A stretch of 64,000 bases of DNA from positions 1-64,000 of the forward strand of contig JAIOQI010000001.1 of NCBI GenBank assembly GCA_021413445.1. The letters are read 5' to 3'. The stretch is from Alphaproteobacteria bacterium (GTDB lineage: Bacteria; Pseudomonadota; Alphaproteobacteria; Micavibrionales; UBA2020). Numbering within the stretch: the first letter of the stretch is position 1; the number at the start of each line of letters is the position of its first letter. A program made the translations under genes and the position numbers. This document shows positions 19,908 to 30,567 of the stretch, piece after piece. The notes below the pieces were generated by a model. That model worked only from the letters and a program-made list of their open reading frames with translations, had not been told where the DNA came from and ran no database searches.

Positions 19908-20441
19908 TCAGGGTTTGAACCTGAAGGGCCGTATCTGCCGTTTCAGTTGGTCCCGCCTCATTTCACTCAGGAGCTGCTGCAGGCGTTCATGCGGGGCTTC
20001 CGCCTGGGCCTGCCGGAGAAAAGTCAGGGGGTCTTCTCCATCCTTCAGGACATCCTGAAGCAGGGGGGCGAATTTTTTTTCAAGAATATGAGTTAAAACG
20101 AGCGCTCTTTCCTTTAGCGGCATCCCCGCCCGGGCCAGTTGTTTTATCAGCACCCTGCTATCGGAGAATGCATCGTCAATGAGCGTTTTGACGTCCCTAA
20201 AGGTGACATGCTCCGCCGTCAGGCCGAGGTCGATCAGCAGCAGCGCCATTTTTGCGTCGTCGGTGCGCCGCAGCGTGAAGGCCAAAGTGTCGTCGAAATC
20301 GATGCGCGCCCCGGCTTTGAGCAGGTCGGCGGCCTGTTCGTAGCACAGGTTATCGATGCTGATGAACAGGTTGGTGTCTTTTTCTTCCTGCGTCATGGCG
20401 GCAACGGCTTGCAGCCATTTTTCCTGCGGATTGTCGGTCAC
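19908..20441 (-). CDS. Diverged ankyrin-like protein
   Basis: 177 residues beginning at a GTG (20,441) with AGGGA nine bases upstream. Helical pairs of ankyrin type can be seen (LFISIDNLCYEQAADLLKAGARIDFDDTLAFTLR, KMALLLIDLGLTAEHVTFRD, LIKQLARAGMPLKERALVLTHILEKKFAPLLQDVL), but the TPLHxAA signatures are absent. The C-terminus is basic (RRDQLKRQIRPFRFKP). It may be a degenerate relative of the neighbouring ankyrin genes; the fold assignment is tentative. Confidence 0.65.
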   Translation of the reverse strand: MTDNPQEKWLQAVAAMTQEEKDTNLFISIDNLCYEQAADLLKAGARIDFDDTLAFTLRRTDDAKMALLLIDLGLTAEHVTFRDVKTLIDDAFSDSRVLIKQLARAGMPLKERALVLTHILEKKFAPLLQDVLKDGEDPLTFLRQAQAEAPHERLQQLLSEMRRDQLKRQIRPFRFKP

Positions 20442-20579
20442 GGCTTTAGTCCCTGGTGTGAAATTTTATTGAGCATAATGTAGCGATTGTTTTTCGATAG
20501 GTCAAGGCGGTGTAGCAGAGCTTTCTCATTCCCCCGGCGCTGCCGATATGGTTAAATGAACGGTAAAGGAGGCCTAAAA

Positions 20580-20810
20580 ATGAGCAATAGTTTCAGCAAA
20601 ATCGAAATCACCCGGCTGCAAAAATACCTGCAGCAGAAATTTTCCAATCCGAAAATATCCCTGGTGGAACGGAAAGAAGCGAAAGATTCCGTTGAAGTCA
20701 CCCTGGCCGGTGAATTCATCGGCACGATTTACCGGGACGAGGAGGAGGGCGAGGTGTCTTACGACTTCAACATGGCGATCCTTGAAATGGATCTGCCGGT
20801 TGCCGCGTAG
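20580..20810 (+). CDS. DUF3126 family protein
   Basis: 76-residue cytoplasmic protein typical of alphaproteobacteria. It matches the family pattern IEITRLQKYLQQKF, then a basic/charged beta region with a VxLxGEFIGTIYRDEEEGEVSYDFNMAILEMDL ending. AAAGGAGG lies just before the ATG at 20,580, which fixes the start and excludes the upstream ATG at 20,556. Family function is not known. It is a useful lineage marker. Confidence 0.88.
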   Translation: MSNSFSKIEITRLQKYLQQKFSNPKISLVERKEAKDSVEVTLAGEFIGTIYRDEEEGEVSYDFNMAILEMDLPVAA

Positions 20811-20822
20811 CATTTCCACCAC

Positions 20823-22040
20823 GTGAAAATATACGGACAAAATCTCCGCGACATTTTCATGCAGCTACCGTGGCAATATAAAATTGTCGTGGCGGTGGGG
20901 TTGGTTTTTATCCTTTTTACCCTTATCTATATTCCCAAGCAGCTTCTGAGCGCGGGACTGAAGCCGCCGACGGTCGAGCCCCTGCGGATTACGTCTGTGT
21001 ATCCGGCCGCCGGGATTTTTGACCCGGCGCTGGCTGACAATCCGAAAACAAGCGCCGTCTGGATGGCCTATGCCGCCGAGGAGAAGTCGCAAAAAGACCC
21101 CAGCGGGAAGCTGCCGAACGTGCGCCTCGCCGGTTCCAAGGGCGGCGACGGGAAGTGCAAAAACTGGTCGCAGATCAGGGGCGGTTTCGAGGCCAAGCCG
21201 GATGAACTTCTGGCGCCGGACGGGCAGACAGTCTTCAGGTCCGGCGCGTGGCGCGTGGAAACGCCGGCGCTCGTCTATGACCCGGACGATCCGGGACGGG
21301 AATGGAAGCTTTATGCCTACCGCTATTTCTGGGCGCCGAATCCCGCCGAACAGACGCTGGGCATCGCCCAGCATTACGGGATGATCGTCTATAAATACGC
21401 CAGCGACCCCGCGAAGGAGTGGTCGGCGGAACAGTGGCTGTTCTCCCCCGCCCCCGATTATCCGCCCCCGCCTTACGAGCAGGTGGTCCTGCTGCATCTC
21501 AATCAACTGGACCCCAGCCTGCAGGACGTGGTGGCGTATTCCCGCCCCAGCGTGATTTATAAAGACGGCGCGCTGGTGATGACGCTCTCGGCGTTTACGG
21601 GGGGAGGAACGCCGGACCGCACCATCATGATTATCTCCCGCGATCACGGCAACAGCTGGCTCTATGCCGGGTCGCCGCTGAGGCAGTCGGACCTGGCCGG
21701 AATCGGCGACTATACCAAGCTGGCCGGGGCGTCGCTGATCGAGGATAAGGGCCGGATTTTTCTGGCGGCGGTGCTGGGCGACAAGACCCAGACCGGCCGC
21801 GGCACGTTTATTTTCGGCTTCGATGATGTCGCCAGGGGACTCCTGCACCGCGATTCAAAAACCGGCGCGCCGGTTATACTGCGCCAGCTGCCGCTGAACA
21901 GCAAGGTAATGGGGGCGATAGGCGGCGGCTTTGCCGCCTATACGGAGGCCTGCCCATTCGGCCTGCTGACGGCGGAACAGACGCCCGGCGCCGCAAGTTT
22001 CCAGATTTTTAAAACTTATAAACTTCCGGTCGCAAAGTAA
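20823..22040 (+). CDS. Membrane-anchored sialidase-like / beta-propeller protein, unknown
   Basis: 405 residues. An N-terminal transmembrane helix (VVAVGLVFILFTLIYIP, about 22-38) anchors a large periplasmic domain. That domain has the pattern of a five-bladed propeller of the sialidase/GH43 sort: repeated YDPDD-, RPSVIYKDGALVMTLSA- and AGASLIEDKGRIFLAAVLG-type strands, and one Asp-box SRDHGNSW (about residue 278). I cannot identify catalytic residues with certainty. The start is GTG at 20,823, 12 bases after DUF3126, with a weak ribosome site; ATG at 20,859 is an alternative. Confidence 0.65.
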   Translation: MKIYGQNLRDIFMQLPWQYKIVVAVGLVFILFTLIYIPKQLLSAGLKPPTVEPLRITSVYPAAGIFDPALADNPKTSAVWMAYAAEEKSQKDPSGKLPNVRLAGSKGGDGKCKNWSQIRGGFEAKPDELLAPDGQTVFRSGAWRVETPALVYDPDDPGREWKLYAYRYFWAPNPAEQTLGIAQHYGMIVYKYASDPAKEWSAEQWLFSPAPDYPPPPYEQVVLLHLNQLDPSLQDVVAYSRPSVIYKDGALVMTLSAFTGGGTPDRTIMIISRDHGNSWLYAGSPLRQSDLAGIGDYTKLAGASLIEDKGRIFLAAVLGDKTQTGRGTFIFGFDDVARGLLHRDSKTGAPVILRQLPLNSKVMGAIGGGFAAYTEACPFGLLTAEQTPGAASFQIFKTYKLPVAK

Positions 22041-22127
22041 CAGTCCCGCCGCCATTCTTCGCTTCGCGCGGAAGGGCAGGGCGTGTTATATTTTTTTTAT
22101 CATTAAAAAATTCAAGGGGGATCGAAC

Positions 22128-22745
22128 ATGGCTTCGCTTTATTTCAAGTATGCGGCGATGAACTCCGGCAAATCCACGCAGCTGCTGCAGGCACATTATA
22201 ACTACACCGAGCGCGGCATGAACCCGGCGGCCCTGACGGCGCAGCTGGACAACCGCTACGGCGAGGGGAAAATCACCGCGCGCATCGGCATCGACCTGCC
22301 GGCGCACACCTTCGGCAAAACCACCGATATCTTCGCCTTCATCCGGCAGCTGCATGACGCCAAGGCGCTGGACGCGGTGCTGGTCGATGAGGCGCAGTTC
22401 CTCAGCGAGGAGCAGGTTTTCCAGTGCGCAAAGATCGTCGATGAGCTGGAGATACCGGTCATGTGCTACGGGCTGAAAACGGATTTCCTCGGCAAGCTGT
22501 TCACCGGCTCCGAGGCGCTGCTGCGCCTGGCTGATAACATCGAGGAAATCAAGACCATCTGCTGGTGCGGCAAAAAAGCCACCCAGACGGCGCGCATCTC
22601 CCCGGAGGGAGCCGTCGTCCGCGCCGGCGCGCAGGTCGCCATCGGCGGCAACGACATGTATGTCTCCCTCTGCCGCAAGCATTTTGTGAACGGCGAGGCG
22701 AAGGCGATGCTGCCGGTGGTCAAAAAGGCGCAAAGCGCGGCTTAA
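22128..22745 (+). CDS. tdk: Thymidine kinase (type II)
   Basis: Salvage enzyme that phosphorylates thymidine with ATP. The 205 residues show the P-loop MNSGKST (residues 11-17), the Walker-B/catalytic DEAQF (near residue 88), the lasso region near 160-180, and a zinc site formed by CWCGKKA together with CRKHF near the C-terminus. Length and order match bacterial Tdk. A ribosome site AAGGGGG lies before the ATG. It is followed 13 bases later by the CYTH-domain gene. Confidence 0.96.
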   Translation: MASLYFKYAAMNSGKSTQLLQAHYNYTERGMNPAALTAQLDNRYGEGKITARIGIDLPAHTFGKTTDIFAFIRQLHDAKALDAVLVDEAQFLSEEQVFQCAKIVDELEIPVMCYGLKTDFLGKLFTGSEALLRLADNIEEIKTICWCGKKATQTARISPEGAVVRAGAQVAIGGNDMYVSLCRKHFVNGEAKAMLPVVKKAQSAA

Positions 22746-22758
22746 AAAGGAAACCGAG

Positions 22759-25730
<2,972 letters not shown>

Positions 25731-26015
25731 TCATTTCTGTTGAAAAAACATAGCATATTTTGACCCGCATCGGGAGTCTTTAAAATCGTTAAAAGTCTTT
25801 TTAAATCAAACAGTTATTGTTTTTCATAATTTAATTATCCCCAGCAGGCAAAGGGGTCATTTTCGGGTCGAATCCTGAAGCGCGGGAGCCTGCGGTTTTA
25901 TTTAAAAAAATTTTGGAGATCGCGCCGCGCATCTCGGATATTTCAGGCAGGAGTTCGTCGAGCGCCGCCGTGGCTGGTGGTGGCGCTGGGCGGCGCCCTG
26001 ATGACAGGCTCCTGA

Positions 26016-27194
26016 TTATTTTCCCGCGGCCTGGCGCAACACCGGCCGGGCCGTGACGTGTCCCTGGTCGATCTGGAAAAATTTTGCGCACTCGCGCAGG
26101 GAGGAAAAAATGCTGTCGTCCGTTCCCGTCAGCCAGATCTGGCCTTTCAGGGCGCGCAGCTGGGCGAACAGCTGTAGCCGCCGCGCTTCGTCGAGGTGCG
26201 CCGCCACTTCGTCGAGCAGGATCAGCGGGACATGCCCTTTTTCCGCCTGCATCATCAGCGCGTGGGCAAGGATGACCGACACCAGCAGCGCCTTCTGCTC
26301 GCCGGTCGAGCATTGCGCGGCGGGCATGTTTTTTTCCGCATAGGTCACCAGCAGGTCGCTGCGGTGGATGCCGTCATGGGTGCGTCCGGCGTCGCGGTCG
26401 ATGGTGCGGGCGGCTGCGAATTTGCTTTTCAATTCATCTTCGACATCGATGGCCGGCCGTGCGGCGACCGCCTGTTCCACTCCTCCCGACATTTCCAGCA
26501 GCGGCCGGGGAAACAGCGGCGCGGCAAGCCTAAGCGCGGCCACGTGCTGCTGCAAATGCAGCAATAGCGCCAGGCGGCTGGCGGCAATCGATACGGCATC
26601 GGCGGCCATCTGCGCTTCCAGGCCGTCGAGCCATTTGGGGTCGGCGGCGTGGGGCTGTTGCAGGAGCTTCATGCGCTCGCGCATGTTCTTGTCGTAGCGG
26701 TTCAGCCGCGTGGCATGGTCCGGCTCGAAGGAGAACACCAGCCGGTCGAGGAATTTGCGCCGCGCCGACGGCCCGTCCACGAAGAGCCGGTCCATCTGCG
26801 GCGTCAGCCACACGGCGGAAATGAAGCCCGACAGCTCGTTCTGGCTTTTGGCGTCCTTGCCGTTGATGCGCACGATGCGGCGCTTGACGTCGCGGCCGAG
26901 GCCGGTGCCGATCCGCGCCGTCAGCCCCGAGGCCGTTTCCACTTCCGCCGCGATCGCCCAGAGATCCTGCGGCGCTGCGGCGCGGTTTTTCATCTCCAGG
27001 ATGTCGGCGCTGCGCAGGCCCTTGCCGGGCACCAGCAGGCTGACCGCTTCCAGGATATTGGTCTTGCCGCTGCCGTTCGGCCCGGTCAGCACGATGATTC
27101 CGGCAGCCCGAGAATCGGGGCCGGTCAGGTCGAGGCGGAGCGTCTCGTAACAGCGGAACTGGCTGATATTTATTTTATGCAGGGCCAGGGACAC
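26016..27194 (-). CDS. recF: DNA replication and repair protein RecF
   Basis: SMC-like ATPase that loads RecA at gaps with RecO and RecR. The 392 residues have the Walker A GPNGSGKTN (about residue 38-46), the signature region CSTGEQKALLVSVILAHA, and the Walker B LILLDEVAAHLD near residue 325. Length is usual (E. coli 357 residues) with small insertions. It precedes gyrB on the same strand with a 309-base spacer that may hold a fragmentary frame. The ATG at 27,194 begins SLALHKINISQFRCYE. Confidence 0.96.
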   Translation of the reverse strand: MSLALHKINISQFRCYETLRLDLTGPDSRAAGIIVLTGPNGSGKTNILEAVSLLVPGKGLRSADILEMKNRAAAPQDLWAIAAEVETASGLTARIGTGLGRDVKRRIVRINGKDAKSQNELSGFISAVWLTPQMDRLFVDGPSARRKFLDRLVFSFEPDHATRLNRYDKNMRERMKLLQQPHAADPKWLDGLEAQMAADAVSIAASRLALLLHLQQHVAALRLAAPLFPRPLLEMSGGVEQAVAARPAIDVEDELKSKFAAARTIDRDAGRTHDGIHRSDLLVTYAEKNMPAAQCSTGEQKALLVSVILAHALMMQAEKGHVPLILLDEVAAHLDEARRLQLFAQLRALKGQIWLTGTDDSIFSSLRECAKFFQIDQGHVTARPVLRQAAGK

Positions 27195-27286
27195 GATAAA
27201 AATATCCTCTTCTTTCCCTTTGATTTATAGGCCAAAAACCGGACAAAACCAAAACTTAATGCCGTCCACATATTTTACAGAAAGAC

Positions 27287-27315
27287 TTGACCTGCGTCAT
27301 AAAATTGTTTATAAA
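27287..27315 (+). promoter_or_regulatory. Sigma-70-type promoter
   Basis: TTGACC (27,287-27,292) and TATAAA (27,310-27,315) are separated by 17 bases, 57 bases before the start of the unknown 191-residue gene. It is among the best promoter matches in the window. Confidence 0.75.
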
Positions 27316-27371
27316 CAGTACTTATCAGTATAAACTTCATCTTTCACGGACAAAAAAGAAAGAGATTTCAA

Positions 27372-27947
27372 ATGGCGATCGAAAACAATCCAGAAAAGAA
27401 GCCTTTGGGCGACAAAATCCGCGACCTGATTAATCCGGCGCTGGAAGACGAGCGCAAGAACGCCATTCAGCTGAAAATTCTGGACGAGATTTTCGAGGAA
27501 ATCACCCAGGTTTTCCCAAAAATCATGGAGCAGAACTACAGCGACATTTTCAACAAGGCTGCGCAGATTAACAATCCGGCCGATAAAAACAACTTTATCA
27601 TTAAAACCATCACCCTGCAGGGATCCAAGGGGCGCAAGGAATATTCACCCACCCTCCCCCTGGGTCTGCCGATTGTGACGGCTTTCACCAGCTTCTCGGC
27701 TGAGGACATCAAGACCCTGCCCGGCTACGTCAAGCTTCACCTGGCGGCGCGCACGCATAACGTCGCCCTCAAGATCACCGGCCTGACGGCGGATGAATCC
27801 AAAGGCGGCGGCGGCGCGGCGCTGATTATCGACGGCATGAAAACCTACGAGCAGGGCGCCATGGAGAACTACAATCTCTATCCCAACCTGCCCGAGAAGC
27901 CCCCTGTGCCTTTTGACGCCCAGGGGCCGGGAAAATTCCGCCTCTAA
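27372..27947 (+). CDS. Conserved-looking cytoplasmic protein, unknown
   Basis: 191 residues without signal peptide or membrane segment. The N-terminal third is helical and charged (LKILDEIFEEITQVFPKIMEQN). The middle has a beta-rich globular look (FIIKTITLQGSKGRKEY; LPIVTAFTSFSAEDIKTLPGYVKLHLAART). A Gly run SKGGGGAALIIDGMK and a Pro-rich tail follow. A strong promoter precedes it. The last base of its stop codon is the first base of a 195-bp palindromic element, so the 3' end may have been shaped by that insertion. No family recognised. Confidence 0.75.
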   Translation: MAIENNPEKKPLGDKIRDLINPALEDERKNAIQLKILDEIFEEITQVFPKIMEQNYSDIFNKAAQINNPADKNNFIIKTITLQGSKGRKEYSPTLPLGLPIVTAFTSFSAEDIKTLPGYVKLHLAARTHNVALKITGLTADESKGGGGAALIIDGMKTYEQGAMENYNLYPNLPEKPPVPFDAQGPGKFRL

Positions 27948-28141
27948 GAGCGTTTCTGCTTTCATCGTACGCGTCGTTATCCTTCCGCCTACGCCCTAAC
28001 GGGCTTCGACGGACTGAGCGCTCAGACCGCCGAAGCTGCTTGCAGCGTAGGCTGGTCAGTCTCGGCGTGCTCACGTACCGAGTGTACGTTCCGCGCGCCT
28101 CGCTTCGGCTGCCTAGCGTACAATGAAAGCAGAAACGCTCT
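27947..28141. repeat. 195-bp nested palindromic element (MITE-like)
   Basis: The ends are 26-base inverted repeats (27,947-27,972 and 28,116-28,141; outer end AGAGCGTTTCTGCTTTCAT) that match at 25 of 26 positions. Inside lies a second hierarchy: GCCTACGC (27,987-27,994) against GCGTAGGC (28,045-28,052), GCTTCGACGG (28,003-28,012) against CCGCCGAAGC (28,027-28,036, one mismatch), and at the centre the perfect palindrome CTGAGCGCTCAG (28,014-28,025). No reading frame of note is inside. It separates two convergent genes and could act as a terminator-like structure, but it has no T tract; a non-autonomous mobile element or dispersed palindromic repeat is more likely. No second copy was seen in the window. 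Confidence 0.85.
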
Positions 28142-28149
28142 AAATTGAA

Positions 28150-28632
28150 TTAATCTTTCGTGTGCTTTTCTGCCGGGCCGTTGCGGCGGCGCTGGTCGAT
28201 TTCGCCCTCCAGGGCGCGCAGCTCCGCGCAGTCGGTCAGGCCGCAGGTCATGCGGATGACCTGCAGTTGTTCCAGCGCCCGCGCCACGTCTCCCGCCTCC
28301 AGGTACATGTCGCCGAGATATTTGTTGGCGCCCAGATGCGCCGGGTTGAGGAGCAGGGCCGTGCGGAAGCTTTTGGCGGCGTTGCCGACATCGCCGAGGC
28401 GGTAATAGGCATAGCCGCGGTAAGTATAGGCGTCGGCATTCTGGGGGTGGCGTTCCAGCACTTCGCCCACGGTATCCAGCGCGGCGCTGAATTTCCCCGC
28501 CGATAAAAAATACTCCGCCTTGGTAAGGCCGGAGTCTTCCCGGAAGGGGATTTCCTGCCCGGCGGCCCGCGCCGGGAGGGCCGCTGACAGCATCAGGCCG
28601 GCAAGCAAAACGGCGGTACGCGGTGAAAACAT
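28150..28632 (-). CDS. Exported TPR-repeat protein
   Basis: 160 residues from the ATG at 28,632. A signal peptide (TAVLLAGLMLSAALPARA-AG) precedes three TPR units: AEYFLSAGKFSAALDTVGEVLERHPQN, ADAYTYRGYAYYRLGDVGNAAKSFRTALLLNP and LGANKYLGDMYLEAGDVARALEQLQVI. A cysteine pair (CGLTDC) follows and the tail is charged. The start overlaps the carboxypeptidase stop as TGATG, so it is translationally coupled to dacC-like and presumably works in the same periplasmic cell-wall context. Confidence 0.87.
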   Translation of the reverse strand: MFSPRTAVLLAGLMLSAALPARAAGQEIPFREDSGLTKAEYFLSAGKFSAALDTVGEVLERHPQNADAYTYRGYAYYRLGDVGNAAKSFRTALLLNPAHLGANKYLGDMYLEAGDVARALEQLQVIRMTCGLTDCAELRALEGEIDQRRRNGPAEKHTKD

Positions 28633-29996
28633 CACTCGACGGCCAGCACCAGGCAACCGCCTTTTAAGATGCGGCAGGCCTGCGCGGCGTCATTGCGGGC
28701 AAGACCCAGCAGCTTGGCGCGGTAAATCATGCCCCGGTTGGTCATGAGCGGGGCGATGGTATCCACGCCGTTGACGACGCCCTGCAGGGAGGTCTTGGCG
28801 ATTTTAAGGGCGTGGATTCCCGCATCGCGGCTTGAAAACGTGCCGATCTGGATCGCCCAGCTGCCTTTTGCCTGCGGGCTGGCGGAGGCTGTCTGCAAGG
28901 CGCCGCTGCGGTCAACGGGAGGCTTGCCGTAGATGATCCGCGCGGTCTTGCCGTCTTCGTTGATGGCGGCATCGCCCTGGTCCATGACCAGGTCTGCCGC
29001 GTTAAACGTCGCCCCGGCCCCGGCCCCTGCATTGTCCACCGAGACTTCCACGGCTTTTTGGAAGGCGGCCGGCTTGCGCACCGGCAGGGTTTTGTTTTCA
29101 CCGGTTTCGCCCAGCGAGGCGACGCGGATGTTGCTGATGCGCGCAAAACTGTTGTCGAGAAGTTTTTTCATGACCTGGTTGCGGACCCGTGCCGTCTTGC
29201 CGCCGAAAACAACGCCGATCAGCCGCGTGCCGTCGCGGACGGCGGAAGAGGCGAGGTTGAAGCCGGAGGCATAGACATAGCCGGTCTTCAGGCCGTCCAT
29301 GCCCTGGTAGCTGCTCATCAGTTTGTTGTGATTGAAGTAGGTGTTTCCTTCATAGGTGAAGGAGGCGGTGCTGAAATAACGGTAATAGCGGGGATAATCG
29401 CGGATGAGCGCCTGGGACAGGGTGGCCATGTCGCGGGCGGAGCTGAACTGGGAGCGGTTATGCAGGCCGGAGGCGTTGACGAAGTGGGTGTTGTTCATGC
29501 CCAGCTGGCGCGCCTTGGCCGTCATGGCACGCGCGAAACGGTCCTCGGAACCGCCGATGGCTTCGGCGAGCGTAACGGCGCAATCGTTGGCGGATTTGGT
29601 GGCGATGCCCAGGATGGCGTTTTCGACGCGAATGGAGTCGCCCGGCTTCAGGCCCAGCGAGGAAGGTTCCTGCGACGCCGCCCTTCTTGAAACGGGTATA
29701 TACTGGTTTTTATTCAGGGTGCCCTGCGACATCGCTTCAAAAGCCAGGTACAGCGTCATCATCTTGGTCAGCGAGGCCGGGAACAGCCTTTTGTCGGGAT
29801 TTTTTTCGCTGATGACGTATCCGGTGGAAGCGTCAATCACGATGGCGGCAAAACGGTCGGGCTGCGGCTGATAAGTATGTTTTTTCTTGCGGGCGGCTTC
29901 AGCAGGATTTATGCCGAGGGCAAGCACCAGCGCCGCGATCGCCAGGATCGTTAAAAAACCTTGCAAATTCAGGTCTATTGTCTTTTTCCCAGGCAA
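28632..29996 (-). CDS. D-alanyl-D-alanine carboxypeptidase (PBP5/6 family) with SPOR domain
   Basis: Low-molecular-mass penicillin-binding protein that trims the terminal D-Ala from peptidoglycan stem peptides in the periplasm. Active-site motifs are S75-LT-K78, S135-A-N137 and K237-T-G239. An N-terminal hydrophobic segment (LTILAIAALVLALGINPAEA) is the signal or anchor. The C-terminus (about 375-454, WAIQIGTFSSRDAGIHALKIAK...) is a SPOR domain, which binds denuded glycan at division sites; this replaces the amphipathic anchor of E. coli PBP5. It is cotranscribed with the exported TPR protein. Confidence 0.95.
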   Translation of the reverse strand: MPGKKTIDLNLQGFLTILAIAALVLALGINPAEAARKKKHTYQPQPDRFAAIVIDASTGYVISEKNPDKRLFPASLTKMMTLYLAFEAMSQGTLNKNQYIPVSRRAASQEPSSLGLKPGDSIRVENAILGIATKSANDCAVTLAEAIGGSEDRFARAMTAKARQLGMNNTHFVNASGLHNRSQFSSARDMATLSQALIRDYPRYYRYFSTASFTYEGNTYFNHNKLMSSYQGMDGLKTGYVYASGFNLASSAVRDGTRLIGVVFGGKTARVRNQVMKKLLDNSFARISNIRVASLGETGENKTLPVRKPAAFQKAVEVSVDNAGAGAGATFNAADLVMDQGDAAINEDGKTARIIYGKPPVDRSGALQTASASPQAKGSWAIQIGTFSSRDAGIHALKIAKTSLQGVVNGVDTIAPLMTNRGMIYRAKLLGLARNDAAQACRILKGGCLVLAVE

Positions 29997-30123
29997 TATG
30001 AACTCCCAATGACAACGGTCGGTTTATACACGGTGACCCCATCGAATATGGTATTCTGATATATATTGAATGTCTAGCGCGCTTTTTTAAAATTTTCCTA
30101 AAAATAGAAATAATTCCAGCTTC

Positions 30124-30137
30124 TTAACCCGGGTTAA
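30124..30137. promoter_or_regulatory. Perfect 14-bp palindrome upstream of clpS
   Basis: TTAACCCGGGTTAA is a perfect palindrome 65 bases before the clpS start. It is a candidate operator for a dimeric regulator; it has no T tract and so is not a terminator. Confidence 0.4.
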
Positions 30138-30201
30138 AAAGGGGAAAAATTTGTGTTAAGATGGATCCATAGCGTGAGATCACGGGAGACGGTGTTGTTT
30201 T

Positions 30202-30564
30202 ATGCGGCTTTTGGCTATTAAAAAACCTGTTTTATCGGCGGCGGACAATGACCCCGGGCGGCCGGGCCGGAGCGATGTCGGGGTCCTGACCCGCACCCGC
30301 GCCGTTTCCCAGAAACCGTCCCTGTACCGGGTTCTGCTGCTGAATGACGATTTTACGCCGATGGACTTCGTTGTTCATGTTTTAGAAAGGTTTTTCAGTA
30401 AGAATAAGCAGGAGGCGACGGAAATCATGCTGCAGGTTCACCGTCGCGGAGTGGGGGTTTGCGGGGTTTATACGTATGAAGTCGCCGAAACAAAAGTAAA
30501 TCTGGTGATCGACTACGCCCGTAAAAACGAACACCCGCTGCAATGCACGATGGAAAAGGAATAG
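30202..30564 (+). CDS. clpS: ATP-dependent Clp protease adaptor ClpS
   Basis: Adaptor that delivers N-end-rule substrates to ClpAP. 120 residues: a variable 35-residue N-terminus with a basic and proline-rich stretch, then the fold with [24 protein letters not shown], in which NDD-TPM-V forms the N-degron pocket, followed by [20 protein letters not shown], which contacts the ClpA N-domain. It sits 3 bases before clpA in an operon, the common arrangement. Confidence 0.97.
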   Translation: MRLLAIKKPVLSAADNDPGRPGRSDVGVLTRTRAVSQKPSLYRVLLLNDDFTPMDFVVHVLERFFSKNKQEATEIMLQVHRRGVGVCGVYTYEVAETKVNLVIDYARKNEHPLQCTMEKE

Positions 30565-30567
30565 CCC

